This document shows, piece by piece, positions 10,971 through 22,261 of a stretch of DNA of 64,000 nt. The stretch is from Epiperipatus broadwayi (taxonomy: Eukaryota; Onychophora; Udeonychophora; Euonychophora; Peripatidae), in assembly GCA_028023455.1 (NCBI GenBank), contig JAQFVV010000027.1, positions 9,235,845-9,299,844 of the forward strand. The letters are read 5' to 3'. The first letter of the stretch is position 1; each line of letters opens with the position of its first letter. Below the pieces are notes generated by a model, which was not told the origin of the DNA, ran no database searches, and saw only the letters and a program-made list of their open reading frames with translations. A program made the position numbers and the translations under genes.

Positions 10971-11356
10971 TTCATTAGATATCATCATCATCATCATCAT
11001 CACCAACCATTATCAATCCACTGCAGAATGGTCTCTTCAAGTTCAATCCATCTCCGATCTTTAGCTTCTCTTCTCCACATCACCCCTGCACACTTTCTTA
11101 TTTCATCCATCCATCTCACATGTGGTCTCTTTCTGGGTCTTTTACAATCCCTTGGAATCCCGTTTAAGATTTCAATTGTCTATCTATTATCATCTCATCT
11201 AGCAATAGGTTCAGCCCAATGCCAAAATTTTTTCAATGAGGTCAGTAACACCTGTTTGTTCTCTTACCCATATATTGCATTTTTGATCTCTTCTTGTTAC
11301 TCCCAACATGCATCTCTCCATACTTCTTTGAGTGGTACAGAGACTTCATTAGATAT
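10971..11356 (-). mobile_element. RTE 3' fragment with 12 bp target duplication
   Basis: TTCATTAGATAT occurs at 10971-10982 and 11345-11356. Between them lies a 5'-truncated RTE copy in minus orientation, beginning with the (ATC)n tail at the left and ending within coding sequence equivalent to about 7400 of the large copy. It contains CACTTTCTTATTTCATCC, the uninterrupted form of the site into which the locus 1 PLE inserted. Confidence 0.88.
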
Positions 11357-12889
11357 ATTAAGTAATAAATCATAGATTTATGCTTTATGCTTGTCAAAAT
11401 TTATAATAATAATAAAGTTGTGCTAACACACATATAACGTAAAAATGTATATTATTAAATAAAATGGTAAACTGCAGAAATAAAACTTTTTGGAAAATAT
11501 TTATAATTTGCACTAATAGAAAAACTAACAAAGAAATCCTGGACAAAGTAAACATTAAAGAAATTTCATTAAAAATGTACAGAAAATGTATTACATCCAT
11601 GCAATGATTATATTAAAACAAATATTTAATTTCAGGATACATGAAAAAAAACAGTAAAATACTTCCCACCTGCTTTATTTTTTACAAGCTTATATTGAAA
11701 ATCATTAAAACATACAATAACACAGGAGAAACTCATTATAAATGGTTAACAGAAAGAAATAAAACTCTAAAACTAATAATTGAATTAGTTGCTCAGCAGG
11801 TCATCTGCTGTTTAATGTCAGCATTTACATTCAATCAGAATGATGTGATTTTTTTTTATGCCAGTCAGATGATGGTTGATTTTGGAATAAAGATCATCAA
11901 ATCCATCGCTCTACTAAAGCAACAATCAACCAGTAATAGCTAACTTCCACACGAATAAAAACAAAGATTAATTGGAATCTCAGATTGATAAAAGGCACAA
12001 ATTCATAAAAAGAATTAAAATTTTTACATGTTTTAATAAATTTGAAATAATAACTGCATTTTAATAATTAAATGCTGATCGCGAATTAAATAAATATTTT
12101 TTAAAATGGCATCGAACCTACAATAAAATGTTAACAACAAAAGCTATAGAAAATGGTATGAAAGGATTTAATTTTTAGATTATACTATATGTAATGAATT
12201 GTATATCTGAGAAAATTTTTTAAATGTTAATCGTTATTAAGAGGCAATTAATTTACAAAAAAAAAAAAACAGTTTTCCTCATTCTTTATTGTTGAATAAG
12301 AATAAACTGTTACAAAATATTGTATATAAACAGTGTACCAGAGAGAATGTGAGATTCTACCTTTAAGCTGTCTGTAGCACTGTTTCTGTACCATAGCATG
12401 TGTTATGTAGCAACAATATTTAACTACTGACCATAAAAATTTTAAGACGCTAGCGAGGCTGGATTACAAGTTGTAACATAAAATGTGAAATATGTTGCAC
12501 AACTTCGTCGATAGCCTCCAATGCTTTCCCTGTCATAACGAAATTTTTGCAAAACGTTTGGAAATGTTCTTGCAACTCAGGGCATTAATATTTTGGTAGC
12601 AATTTTGCTCAAGTTAATGTTAGCACATAATTCCATCATGCGATAAGGTACAAACCCAGTATCACATTCCATGTTACAACGTGAGATTTGCATACGCTAA
12701 CACCTCAAAATTTTTGTGGTTGATAGATAAACAATGTCATTACCTGTTGATTCAGAAATCATCCTGCAGACAACATGAAAGAAAATCGATTATCTTTCAC
12801 TGGGCTACACTGTGTGTGTGTATATATATATAACTAATCAAACCTGTCAATTTATCAATGCACATCTCATGATTTAAAGTCTATCATAA
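11357..12889. other. Unassigned intronic DNA
   Basis: The open frame at 11641-11943 (100 codons, rich in I, K, L and N) shows no recognised domain. From about 12330 to 12790 the sequence is less A/T-biased and lacks low-complexity runs, which suggests a decayed element, but I recognise no protein. A (GT)(TA) microsatellite lies at about 12809-12835. Confidence 0.3.
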
Positions 12890-13178
12890 TTTGACTATCC
12901 AGATGACACTTCCTATGTTCAAACAACTTACAAACTCAAAATAGTAGTAAACTGTCCACAGTAGTGCTACCCAGTGCAAGCCTTAGTAATCAGTGAATGC
13001 AAGGTTTATGTATAAAATACCTATCTAGTTCCTACTCATCAAATACCCCCACACTAGTTTCTAGCTTGTGACTTTCATCAGTGAGGCGCCTTGGATCTGT
13101 GAGCATTAGATATGGATTTTATGCAAAAACTTCATTGATTACTTAGGCTTGTACTGGATGGCACTACTGTATGGAGAG
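12890..13178. mobile_element. Family A hammerhead element, copy 3 (palindrome)
   Basis: The left arm runs from about 12890 (AGTAGTGCTACCCAGTGCAAG at 12961 on). The right arm ends TGGCACTACTGTATGGAGAG at about 13172. The arms pair over the outer 80-90 bp. The hammerhead lies in the left arm on the minus strand (13036-13095): CUGAUGA (13081-13075), AAGUCACAAGCUA, GAAA, CUAGUGUGGGGG. Here stem III is slightly altered (ACUAGU then G instead of C). Confidence 0.65.
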
Positions 13179-13194
13179 TTAAAAAGGTTAAAAA

Positions 13195-13430
13195 AGTAGT
13201 AGTAGTTGGATTACTACCAAGATTCGCCAATAAGTATATGTTAGATAGGGTACATTCTATAAATGAGAGATTGGAAAAAATTGTATGAGAAATAGTGTTA
13301 TGTTTGTGGATGTGTAGAATTTTTTTATTAGTATATAGTGAAGATGGATCGCACTTAGCAAAACAAGGAAGTGAAGCATTAGGGGTTTGATTTATGAAAA
13401 ATATTCTACTTCAGAAACATAAAGGGGGGT
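13195..13430 (+). pseudogene. SGNH/GDSL-like esterase remnant (non-LTR ORF1)
   Basis: Plus-strand codons give VVVVGLLPRFANKYMLD, then VHSINERLEKIV, then SEDGSHLAKQGSEALGV. The hydrophobic strand followed by G-x-L-P-R, and the terminal D-G-x-H-L-x-x-x-G, match the last blocks of SGNH hydrolases, where D and H complete the catalytic triad. Such domains are known in ORF1 proteins of some CR1-like elements. Stops interrupt the frame. Confidence 0.55.
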
Positions 13431-14890
13431 AGGGTTTTAAATTAAAGTATTATCAAAAAGATTAAGAATGGGTGGGGTGTAAGAAGTAAAGAAAAGGTAG
13501 CTGATTCAGATATAAATGCAGATGTGGAGAGGGAAAACTAATGATAAAAATGCTGATTATAAATGCAATAGAGAAGAAAGAGTCAAAAGAATTTATAAAA
13601 GGGTAGTAGGAAAAGAAGAAATTGTTAAAATGGGATATTTGAACATGTAAGGTGATAGGAAACAAGCAAAGTGGTGGGAGTTAAAAAAAGCAGTCAAAAA
13701 CAAAGGGCTTGAGGTAATAGCAGTAGTGGAAACACATCTATGAGAAGAAGAAGCTATACTGAAAAATTTAGTATGGCAAGGTATAAATAGAAAAGAAAAA
13801 AGGAGTGGTGGTACAGGAGTTATGTCAAAAAATATTTAAATACTGTAAAGTGTCAAGAGCTTTGTGGTTTGAGATAGACAAGAATGGATGCTAGCTATAA
13901 CATATATGGCCACTGGAGATAGTTAAACTAGCATATATAAATGCCTAGTTAAGGATATACAGTTTCAAAAGGGGGGGGGGGGATAATGATTATAGCGGAT
14001 ATAAATAGGCATATTGAAGTAATTGATGATGTGGATAACAAGAATGGACAGCTTTTGAAAAATTTTTGTCAAGAGGCAATTTGAGCATTGGAAATGTATC
14101 AAATAATTATAAGGAGCAATACACATTATCTAGAAATAACATTTCACTCAATTGATTATGTATTAGTAGAGGAAAAAAAGAATGAATAAAGTACAGAAAA
14201 TTAAAATGTTTGATACTGAAATAATAGTGATCATAATTTCTTTATAATAGAAATAGTAATGTAAGGTAATGGAAAATAATAATAAAAGTAGAAATAAAAG
14301 TGAATGATGTGGATGGAGAATGAATGATAAGAGTAAGTTAGAAGAATATAAAATAAAGTGGAAAAAAAGAGTTTGCTGGAGATAAATATTAGAACTAGTG
14401 TGATGAAATAGAAAAAGTGACAAATAGGGGTTTAGATGAGAATATTCAGAATATAAGTAATATAAAAGTGAGAATTAGTAAAAGATAGGGAAAAAGCATG
14501 CAGAAAATATAAATGTGCTATTAAAAACCAAAAAAAATGAAAAAGATATTAATATTAAATGGGAAAACTCTGATAAAAGTGGAAGAGATTGGAATAAAAA
14601 ATTTTGGAAATAAATTAAAATAAAGTATGTAGAGAAAAGAGAAATAATATTACTATATGATGAGAAAAAGAGTGTAGCTCTAGAGAAGAATTAGAGACAA
14701 TCTTAAATATGTAATGGATATAGAAGACATTAGATGTGAAGGACAGAGTGATGACAAACATAAAAACACGTAGTATGGAAATAGTTTTACAAAAAATGAA
14801 TCGAATGAGGCAGGAAGAAGGTAAAAAACAGAAATCGGCAGCAGAGATGGTGATGAATTTTGGAAATACAGCAAAATTAAATCTATTATC

Positions 14891-15180
14891 ATGTTTAATA
14901 AGATAGCACAGAAGATAGAATTTCCAGATAGCTGGATTAATACAAGTGTAAATCTATTATTTAAAAAAAAGAGCAAGGATCATAGAAAGTTAAACAATTA
15001 TACTCCAATAACTATAACGTCAGTATTATATAAAGTTTTTCCATATATGGTGGTTGGAAGTGTGATAAAATGGATGGAAGAAAATAATATAACGGGAGAA
15101 ATGTAAGGAGGTTTTAGAATAAATAGACATATAGGGGATAGTTTGTTTGTAGTCACACAACTTATAGATATGTGTAGGAA
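14891..15180 (+). pseudogene. Reverse transcriptase fragment of the second non-LTR relic
   Basis: The frame at 14891-15106 reads FPDSWINTSVNLLFKKKSKD, then NNYTPITITSVLYKVF, and continues past one stop as GGFRINRHIGDSLFVVTQLI. This matches RT blocks 0-2 (K-G-D...N-Y-R-P-I-x-L-x-x-x-x-Y-K and A-G-F-R...T-x-D). The catalytic blocks A-C are absent; the element ends about 25 bp further on. Confidence 0.75.
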
Positions 15181-15236
15181 TACAGATAGTTATATATAGT
15201 CTATAAATATAGAGGATTGATAATGGTTGATGATGA

Positions 15237-16133
15237 TGATTACATAGGCCTATATACCATGACTTCCCAATAATTCATTTAATAACTGCAACAACACCAG
15301 CAACCCACTTTGCATCATTCTAACCATCTATCTAAGTTTGAGACTTGGTAAAGACCAAGTTATGATGCCAACCAGGTCCTAGATTGACCCCCAGCTGTTG
15401 TACAGATATATGCAATGTCATACCCCTCACAAACAATTACCAATAGTGAGATTATCATAGTCAGATATTAGTCAGGGGATCTGATTGGCCATTGTCCTTT
15501 AGAATCCACTGATTGGTTATATATATATACATGGCTCTAAAGTAGAAAATGTAAAATGCATTATCATCTTTCACACACAACTGTACCATATACAATATAT
15601 ATATAAGCAAAACAAAAAAAAATATTTATAGCTGATTACCGCTTTTACAAATATTATTTTTAATTTTTAGAAACTAGCAAAAGTAAATGTTGACTTCCTT
15701 ATTGCTATTTTAGTGCATATTCACGTCATGACTGGTGGTTTCCTGCCTGACTAATCTAGCCACAGACTATTAATTCACCCTTTTCCCTGCTTCCCTTGTG
15801 TTTGTTTAATTTTAAAACCACCATAAAAATTTAAATGCTACAGAAGAATTAAAAAATAATAATTGCAAAGGTTTTATTATTTTCTTGAACTCGTTAAAAA
15901 AAAAAAAAATCTTCCCATACAGTTTACAGTATTTACTGCTTAATTAGTTGTTCCTCTATTTATACACACAAGCTCATATATATGCTTCTTATTGTGAAGC
16001 AATATGTATAAACAATAACAAATCTTGCAATCACCAACTGCCATTGCAGGTGTGCATATACTTGACTGTGATGTGTGTTACTCTCAGTGACTTAATAATC
16101 TATCCACTAGCACTTCCTTTCAGCTGTCAGGCT
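15237..16133. other. Unassigned intronic DNA
   Basis: No domain or known repeat was recognised. There are short TA microsatellites near 15521-15530 and 15590-15605 and a poly-A at about 15896-15909. Confidence 0.3.
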
Positions 16134-16240
16134 TTGATAGCAGAGAGGTCATCGCAGCCGCCTTGCAAGCAAGTAATTGGTTGCAGACGGTTGTGGGTTC
16201 GCCTCCCGGACGATGCTACGATGTATGGAAAAAAAAAAAA
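16134..16240 (+). repeat. tRNA-derived SINE head with A tail
   Basis: ATAGCAGAGAGGTCATCGCA resembles a tRNA A box, and GTGGGTTCGCCTCCCGG a B box about 55 bp downstream. The segment between can hold an anticodon-like arm (CCTTGCAAGCAAG). It runs into poly-A at about 16228. Arms do not complete a clean cloverleaf, so it is a retroposed tRNA-like sequence and not a functional tRNA gene. Confidence 0.6.
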
Positions 16241-17564
16241 AGATGTATAGAGCTTAAAAGCAGGTAAAAACATGCCTTATAAATAGCCCATTGCAAGACA
16301 AAAAATCTTTCCAATAACTCTCCAAAAGGAATAACAAAGAGGTAATACTCATAGGATTGGCTAATTGCCAGATGGATATGTTAACTAATTTGGCTGTAGG
16401 CCATCTATCTAAAAGGAAGCTCTGAATCACTTATAATCAAAAAAAATTCAGTTTAACTTGCTCCAGATTCAAAATTCGGGTAAAATAAGTGGATAAATTA
16501 AATACTATATCACTGGTCCTTATAAATGATATTTAAATCATCATCATTTTCAACAATTATCAATTCATTGTAGAATGAAAGTTTCTGGAGGATGAATACA
16601 GTTCCTCCGATCCATAGACAATATTCTTTATTTTTGATAATATTTTTATTTCACACACCCCCTCCATCTCTTTCTAGACCTACTATTTCATATATTATCA
16701 TCTCATCTCTTCTAACAAAGGGTTAAAATTCCTTCAATGATATCAATAATATTTATTCTATGGCCCAAGTATTTTGCTTTCAAATTCTCTTTACTAAAAT
16801 TAATAAATCTTTATTTACTTTGATGCTTGGTCTGCAATCTCTATATTGGTCTTTCCTTGAGTATTAAAATCTTAGATTCACAAATGGTCACTGGTAGAAC
16901 TTTATTACAAACCTTCCTTCTCTAAACAACGAGCTATATCTTGTGGTATTATTTCTCTAGCAAAAGCACTCCATCCAAGTTTAATTCTATGATTAATTTC
17001 ATCCATTATATTTTCATCTGTATAAATAGTCTGATAAAGATATAAATAGTTGTTAATTTTTAACTTATTCCTATCAATCTTTATCCTCCCCCTCCCTTTT
17101 TTGATTAACCATTAGGCATTACTCTTTTCTTAGCATTTATCTTTAGTTCCTTTTTTTTCTCTCAGTGATGAGATGTTTATTCATCAAGAAAAAAACAGAT
17201 ACAGTGTATGCCTTCATTTGACAGTTCTTGTAACTGTTGCTGAAGCTCTGAAGCATTACCTGTGAAAAAACCTCTGCAAAATTTAAATAATCTCCATTTA
17301 TTTTTACTCCTTTAGATTCTATTTCAATTCTCAAAATACTTTCTTCAAACCTGCTGTAAAATGTTTTGGAGAAAAGTAAAATGATTTTTGACACATTATT
17401 ACTGATGTTAATCTTTTTAGCGTTACCGAAAAGTCTAACCACTGTTGTTGCATTACTATAATATTCCAAAGCTAAACTCTCCATACAGTAGTGCCACCCG
17501 GTGCTAACCAAAGTAATCAATGGATGCCAGAGGGCTTGTGCATAAAATCCCTATCTAGTGCCTA

Positions 17565-17625
17565 CTCATCCAATATCCCCGGACTAGTTTCTGGCTTGTG
17601 GCCTTCGTCAGTGAGGAGCCTTGAA
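17565..17625 (-). ncRNA. Hammerhead ribozyme motif, family A copy 4 left arm
   Basis: The minus strand has CUGACGA (17611-17605), GGC-CACAA-GCC flanked by single A bases, GAAA (17591-17588), ACUAGU and C. Then CGGGG follows, where stem I in the other arm has UGGGG. CCUCA precedes the core. All fifteen or so core bases match the hammerhead consensus. Confidence 0.75.
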
Positions 17626-18000
17626 TCTGAGAGCACTGCACATAGATCTTGGGATCTAATGTAACCCTCCAGCAACAACCTTTTAACTCTATTTAACTAC
17701 AAAACTATGAGAATGAAATTGAAAAACACTAATATTTTCAATCTAAACTCAATAGCTTATGGGTCTGAACAAAGTTCAGCACCAATACATTTTGGTGTCA
17801 TTGGCTCTTTAACAACCATAGGATAGTGGTGGGTACTGAACTGAATTCAGACCCATATGCCTATATAAGCTATTGAGCTTAGATTGAAAATATTAATGTG
17901 TTTTTCAATTTCATTCTCATAGTTTTGTAGTTAAATAGAGTTAAAAGGTGGCTGCTGGAGGGTTGCATTAGATCCTAAGATCTAGGTGCAGTGCTCTCAG

Positions 18001-18062
18001 ATCCAAAGCTCCTCACTGACGAAGGCCACAAACCAGAAACTAGTCTGGGGATATTGGATGAG
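18001..18062 (+). ncRNA. Hammerhead ribozyme motif, family A copy 4 right arm
   Basis: CUGACGA is at 18016-18022, stem-loop II at 18023-18035 and GAAA at 18036-18039. The self-complementary stem III ACUAGU is at 18039-18044, then C18045 at a GUC cleavage site. Stem I is two-part: CCUCA (18011-18015) with UGGGG (18046-18050), an internal loop, then AUCCAA (18001-18006) with UUGGAU (18054-18059). An internal loop in stem I facing loop II is the usual arrangement for tertiary contact in natural type I hammerheads. Confidence 0.82.
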
Positions 18063-18519
18063 TAGGCACTAGATAGGGATTTTATGCACAAGCCTTCTGG
18101 CATCCATTGATTACTCTAGTTGGCACTACTGTATGGAGAGGTTTGCCTTGTTTAATAACAATTATGTGCTAGTATAAGAGATAGTGATCATGTGATGTTT
18201 AGTGGTTTAATGTTCCAAAGTTTTAATCACAAATGCATATAGAATACAATACCTTTTTATAATTTACAAATTTAATACAAAATGGCAACGAATACTTATT
18301 GGTCATTTCCATAACTTCTCTTAATAGTTGAATGTGATTAACTGTTCTAAGACTTTAAAATTGAGTTGTTCTCTTGGTTATTTTAAATCTAAAGTTCTAT
18401 TTAAATAGCTTGTAAATACTTAGGAATCTAATAGGTCTATAATTCCAAATATCTTTTCCTTCCTTTTCTTAAATACTACATTCTTCTTATGATTTGATCT
18501 GCCCTTACCATGTAGTTAT

Positions 18520-18610
18520 AAATATAATTACAACAATAATAATCATTTTCAAATACAAGCTGACAGTTTTGACTGCTCCATGGCCTTCCTCAGAGTTCAT
18601 GTTAAATATA
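18520..18610. repeat. SINE-like tail with relic hammerhead core (minus)
   Basis: ACAAGCTGACAGTTTTGACTG then TCCATGGCCTTCCTCAGAG. On the minus strand this is CUGAGGA, a GGCC-containing stem region, AAAA and CUGUCAGC, a decayed relative of the motif at 22.47-22.5 kb. A sister copy lies at 18970-19000. Confidence 0.4.
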
Positions 18611-18696
18611 AACAATAATCAATAATTTTTATTAGTCATTCAAAGATGATTTTATCCATTTAATGAATACTGTAATTTTCATTACAACACTCTTAA

Positions 18697-18880
18697 GAAA
18701 GGTAGGGACTGGTTTCATCCAGCTTTAACATCCTATGGAGGGGTGTAATCATAAATATATGACTAAAGATGTGAAATTGGGAATCATACATCTTTTTCCA
18801 CATCTTTGGTCATATATTTATGATTGCACCCCATCCACAAGGTGTTAAAACCAGACAGAAACCAGTACCTACCTTGCATG
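18697..18880. repeat. Inverted repeat, about 75 bp arms
   Basis: AAGGTAGGGACTGGTTTC (18699 on) pairs with GAAACCAGTACCTACCTT (18857-18874). GTAATCATAAATATATGA pairs with TCATATATTTATGATTGC. The arms are separated by about 20 bp and extend imperfectly outward. It is probably a small foldback element; no coding sequence. Confidence 0.65.
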
Positions 18881-18959
18881 ACAGTGGTGTAGTGAATATT
18901 ACATTATAAAAATCTTATTCAATAAATAGAAATCACTTTCATTAGCACTTAGTAATTAT

Positions 18960-19080
18960 AATTTATTTATTATATTCAAACACAAGCTGATAGCTTCAAC
19001 AAAGGCTTGTTATTAGATCTGAAGAAAACTTCTAAGTGGTTGAAACTATCATAGGATATGAAATAAAGCATTTGGGAAAA
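18960..19080 (+). repeat. SINE-like tail with relic hammerhead core (plus)
   Basis: After ACAAGCTGATAGCTTCAAC comes CUGAAGA (19018), a weak AAC...GUU stem, GAAA and CUAUCAUAGG. A similar but further decayed block (GACAGTAGAAACTATCGCAT) follows at about 19113. All belong to the CUGAxGA...GAAACU repeat type scattered in the window. Confidence 0.4.
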
Positions 19081-19855
19081 GTGAATAAAAGTATGGTTTC
19101 TTTATCTAAGAAAACTATTAGACAGTAGAAACTATCGCATGGAGTTAAATAAAGCGTAGTGAAAGTGAATTAGGAAAAGAGTGGTTTCTTTAAAGTTTTA
19201 AGAAAAAAAATATTACAAGAATTAAAACAATGTGATGAATACTGTTAGGCAATCAAACTGTCATAGGAAATTAAATAAAACATTGTGGAAAGAGAATTAG
19301 TGAGACTGTGATTAAAGACTTATTATAAGCCATACAATAAGAGTGAAAGACATTTTGAAAATCTTGGATAAATGACCACCCAAATATTGCTGATAATATT
19401 ACAAACCCTAGAAAATCTACTTTCCAAATAAGATAATCATTAAGTAAATAGAACATCCATTCAAGCTTAAAGAATTGATATAATTAATCATCTGGGTGGT
19501 ATGCATTGTCAGTAACATAATGTCAACAACTACATCAAAAGTGTACAAATTTCAAAATATAAATTTAAGGATTAGCATTTATTAATACTGATATAAGATA
19601 AGCAAAATAAAGTGCCATTTTTGAAAGAAAACTTGGAATATTGCCTCATCAACTACAGATATAATAAATAAAGAAAAGATTTTGTCTACAAGATATGTAA
19701 TAAACTGAAATTACATAAATGGTGAAAAAACAAGTTAATTCTTATAAAAATTATTGTAAAATGAAAATGTGAGTGATTACAGTAAAGTAATACTGATGAG
19801 GACAACAACAAAATATTGCCAAAAAAATGCTTTTTTATTTTAAGTCCTATGTTTG
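19081..19855. other. Unassigned intronic DNA
   Basis: Three loosely similar blocks (ACTATCATAGGA...AATAAAGCATTTGGGAAA, then ACTATCGCATGGAGTTAAATAAAGC, then AACTGTCATAGGAAATTAAA) at about 19040, 19125 and 19255 point to a decayed tandem repeat of roughly 100 bp. No coding sequence was recognised. Confidence 0.4.
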
Positions 19856-20160
19856 ATGTTTCGGCAGAATATTCTTTTTCTTTCACTATAACTATGCCAG
19901 GCTACTATAAATTTTAGTATCTAATGGATGCCAGATGATTGTGTGATGTTTCGGCAGAATATTCTTTTTCTTTCACTACAACTATGCCAGGCTACTATAA
20001 ATTTTAGTAACTAATGGATGCCAGATAATTGTACTTAAAAAAATCATTATCCAGCGCTGTCTACCCAATATCCCCAGACTAGTTTCAAGCTTATGGCTTT
20101 CATCAGTTAGTTTGCATCTATTAATTATTAAAGCATAACTGTGATGAAAGAAAAACTAAG
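19856..20160. mobile_element. Family A subfamily element, copy 5, with 88 bp tandem duplication
   Basis: An 88 bp unit (TGATGTTTCGGCAGAATATT on) is present twice, 19856-19943 and 19944-20031. The outer sequence TTTCTTTCACTAYAACTATG pairs with CATAACTGTGATGAAAGAAA near 20140, giving an inverted-repeat element. The hammerhead lies on the minus strand at 20060-20110. Confidence 0.6.
20060..20112 (-). ncRNA. Hammerhead ribozyme motif, copy 5 (perfect stem II)
   Basis: CUGAUGA (20106-20100) is followed by AAGC-CAUAA-GCUU, four pairs directly abutting the core as in a standard hammerhead. GAAA, ACUAGU, C and UGGGG follow. Stem I is weakened because UAA precedes the core. Compared with other copies, the change of the last stem base to U restores the 10.1-11.1 pair. 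Confidence 0.7.
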
Positions 20161-21109
20161 CTGCTGAAACAGTAATGTGATATTTAATATTTGATGTTCT
20201 ATGTATAATCAGTTTTATTTATATATTAAATTAACCAAATATATTGAAAGCAAATCAATTAAACACAATACTATTTTTTATGTACATAAAACAACCAATT
20301 TTGAAAATGATTTTCATCACAAAATCATTTAAAATGTTTTTTTTTATAAATAAAATATATATATATGATTTGATTAAAGAACATTTTTTAATTAAAATAA
20401 TGAAGCAATTATAATAAACTATTAATTTAAAAGCAAAATTACAACAACAAAAAAAAAACAACTAAGTAAATGACAAAAAAAATAAATAGTTAACAAATAA
20501 TATTTTTTATTTTGACATTATATTTTTAAAAACATCATTTTAATTTCAATCTAGTCTGTTTTTAATTATAGTTTTAATTTGTAAGTAAAGTAATTAAATT
20601 AATTTCATTTTTTAGTGTGTTTGGAGTATCAAACTATCTATGCATTTAACAAATAAAAGAGCAATGAACTTTCCATATTTACTTCAATAACAAATGTTCC
20701 TGTCATTTCCACAACTTGGGGTTTGAATCCAGGGAGTATAAAATGTGCAAATTTTTTCAAACTCCAATCCGACAGTCCATTACAGTTACATGGAGCGCAT
20801 TACAATTATTAAGGGGTCAGTTTTTATTTAATCTTAACTAGAGTAAAATGAGAAAGATAAGATCTAAAATCTCCCTACTCAGCTAGTCTTGCCATTCCTC
20901 TCACCATTCTTATTCAGAGTTGCTAAAGAAGCCTTTGCTCTCTGATTTAAAAACCGCATCACTTTTCACATTACTAAATAAGATAATTCAAATGAAATAT
21001 TTACACTTTGACATAGTATAAATATATTTATATTTTTTAAAAATACACTCAATTGTTACTTTAAGACAAGACTATTCAAGTATTTTCCTCTCTTCTTCAG
21101 ATATTTAGT
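20161..21109. other. AT-rich intronic DNA
   Basis: Nothing coding. A B-box-like GGGGTTTGAATCCAGGG at about 20717 may be a tRNA-SINE remnant, but no matching A box was found. Confidence 0.3.
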
Positions 21110-21205
21110 GGAAATGCTAGCATGGGAATTGAACCGATGATCTTTGGATTAAAAAATAAATAAATTTAAGTGAAAGTATGACCAATTAGGCCATTCTAAC
21201 TGATA
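21110..21205 (-). repeat. tRNA-derived SINE head
   Basis: The minus strand reads ATGGCCTAATTGGTCATAC (A box-like) and, about 45 bp on, GGTTCAATTCCCATGC (B box). The layout resembles the SINE head at 22262-22345. Confidence 0.55.
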
Positions 21206-22261
21206 AATCAGTTTGACATCAAATTCTTTTAACTTTAATATACAGATGGCAAAGTACTGTCTTGTGAATTTTTTTATCAAACCATACAGGTTCTGAATGC
21301 AACTGTACTCAATTAACTGGCATCAATTTGAAAGGGAATCCAGAAAATTGAAGACCAAGAGTTTCCAACGGAAATATGATCCTCATATATTCAGTTTGCT
21401 TTCATGGCTAAAAATAAGAAAAATATCTAAGACTACTACATTGTGTTATCTGTAGACGTTCATTTATGATAAAGTAAAACCCTTAAAATCAAGTTGCATT
21501 AACATCCCAGACACACACACAAAGAGTTCAAAACAAGTCAATTCTATCGATATAGAGTAAATGAATTAAAAAAATGATAGAAGCCAATATTTTAACATTT
21601 CATAAAAATATGTTCCACCATAACTAAAAAAACACAATTGCATCAAAAATATATACATAGAGAAATTAATTCATGTACTACTTTTAAATGAAATCATATC
21701 ATCACACACTTAGAATGAGTTACAACACTGAAGATCAATATATAAAATTAGCAAACTATTTATCTTCACAATTAAATGAACGCACTAACAATCTTTTTCT
21801 ATTGGTTTCATGATAGTTAAACACCATTAAGTTCTAAACGGTAAAAAAATTGCTGAAAATGAAGACAGATTGTTAAAAAAAATGTATGAGAGGTATTGAA
21901 ATTACAATCTGAACTCAGTATCCAATCAATTTACTGCATTCATTTGCTGAGTATTGAAATGTATTTAATGAAGTAATACTAAATTACATAAAGGCCAACG
22001 TTAATTTTAACATCATTAATTTGTATTTAGTACTTGAACTATGTTTAGCATCTAATTAAATTGTCGATTTTTTTTTTTTAAAATTCAAAGTTCATTATTA
22101 CTTTTCTAAAATACATTCAACTGATAATAATATGTGAGACGGTATAAAATATGATATTTACAGTGATATTATTCTTCTCTTTTTATAATGTTAACATGAA
22201 GAGTAAACTTTTAGATTTGTGAATATTAAATTTGTGAAGTTATGAACAGTTAGGTCAATTT

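Larger units (their letters stand above)
13190..15205 (+). mobile_element. Second non-LTR retrotransposon relic (SGNH, endonuclease and RT remnants)
   Basis: Three coding remnants follow in order: an SGNH-hydrolase-like piece (13195-13430), an EEP endonuclease N-terminus (13620-13900) and a reverse transcriptase piece (14890-15180). All are riddled with stops. The order fits non-LTR elements whose first ORF carries an esterase domain. At 15206-15236 a short piece reading ATTGATAATGGTTGATGATG matches the RTE 3' tail. It is either a tiny truncated RTE insertion or the true tail. Confidence 0.65.
17459..18222. mobile_element. Family A hammerhead element, copy 4: full palindrome inside RTE
   Basis: Two arms of about 310 and 390 bp are complementary over most of their length and joined near 17810. 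Blocks such as GCACTGCACATAGATCTTGG and GGTCTGAACAAAGTTCAG recur inverted. Each arm holds a hammerhead. The right arm extends about 65 bp further (GTTTGCCTTGTTTAATAACA and GTGATCATGTGATGTTT), a tail absent from the left arm. Imperfect 15 bp repeats flank it (17459-17473 and 18208-18222, 13 of 15 identical). Removing it rejoins RTE sequence. It has no open frame. Confidence 0.8.
16535..18510 (-). mobile_element. Older RTE copy, interrupted by family A copy 4
   Basis: The minus-strand 3' tail (ATCATCATC) is at 16537. The RT C-terminus, LDF-like region and motif blocks follow toward higher coordinates to 17473, and RTE sequence resumes at 18208-18510 (GATATTTGGAATTATAGACC, matching the NYRPI block region). 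It is more diverged from the 4.9-9.5 kb copy than the 31 kb copy is. The family A palindrome at 17474-18207 splits it. Confidence 0.75.

Noticed and set aside
11641-11943. Possible host coding exon (100 codons)
   Set aside because: A/T-rich composition with no recognised domain or conserved motif; it does not fit AVL9.
16134-16240. Functional tRNA gene
   Set aside because: Boxes are present but the acceptor and other arms do not pair cleanly, and poly-A follows, as in a retroposed SINE.
17474-18207. Classical cut-and-paste foldback transposon or MITE
   Set aside because: The flanking repeats are long and imperfect (13-15 bp) and the two arms end at different points, which fits retrotransposition better.
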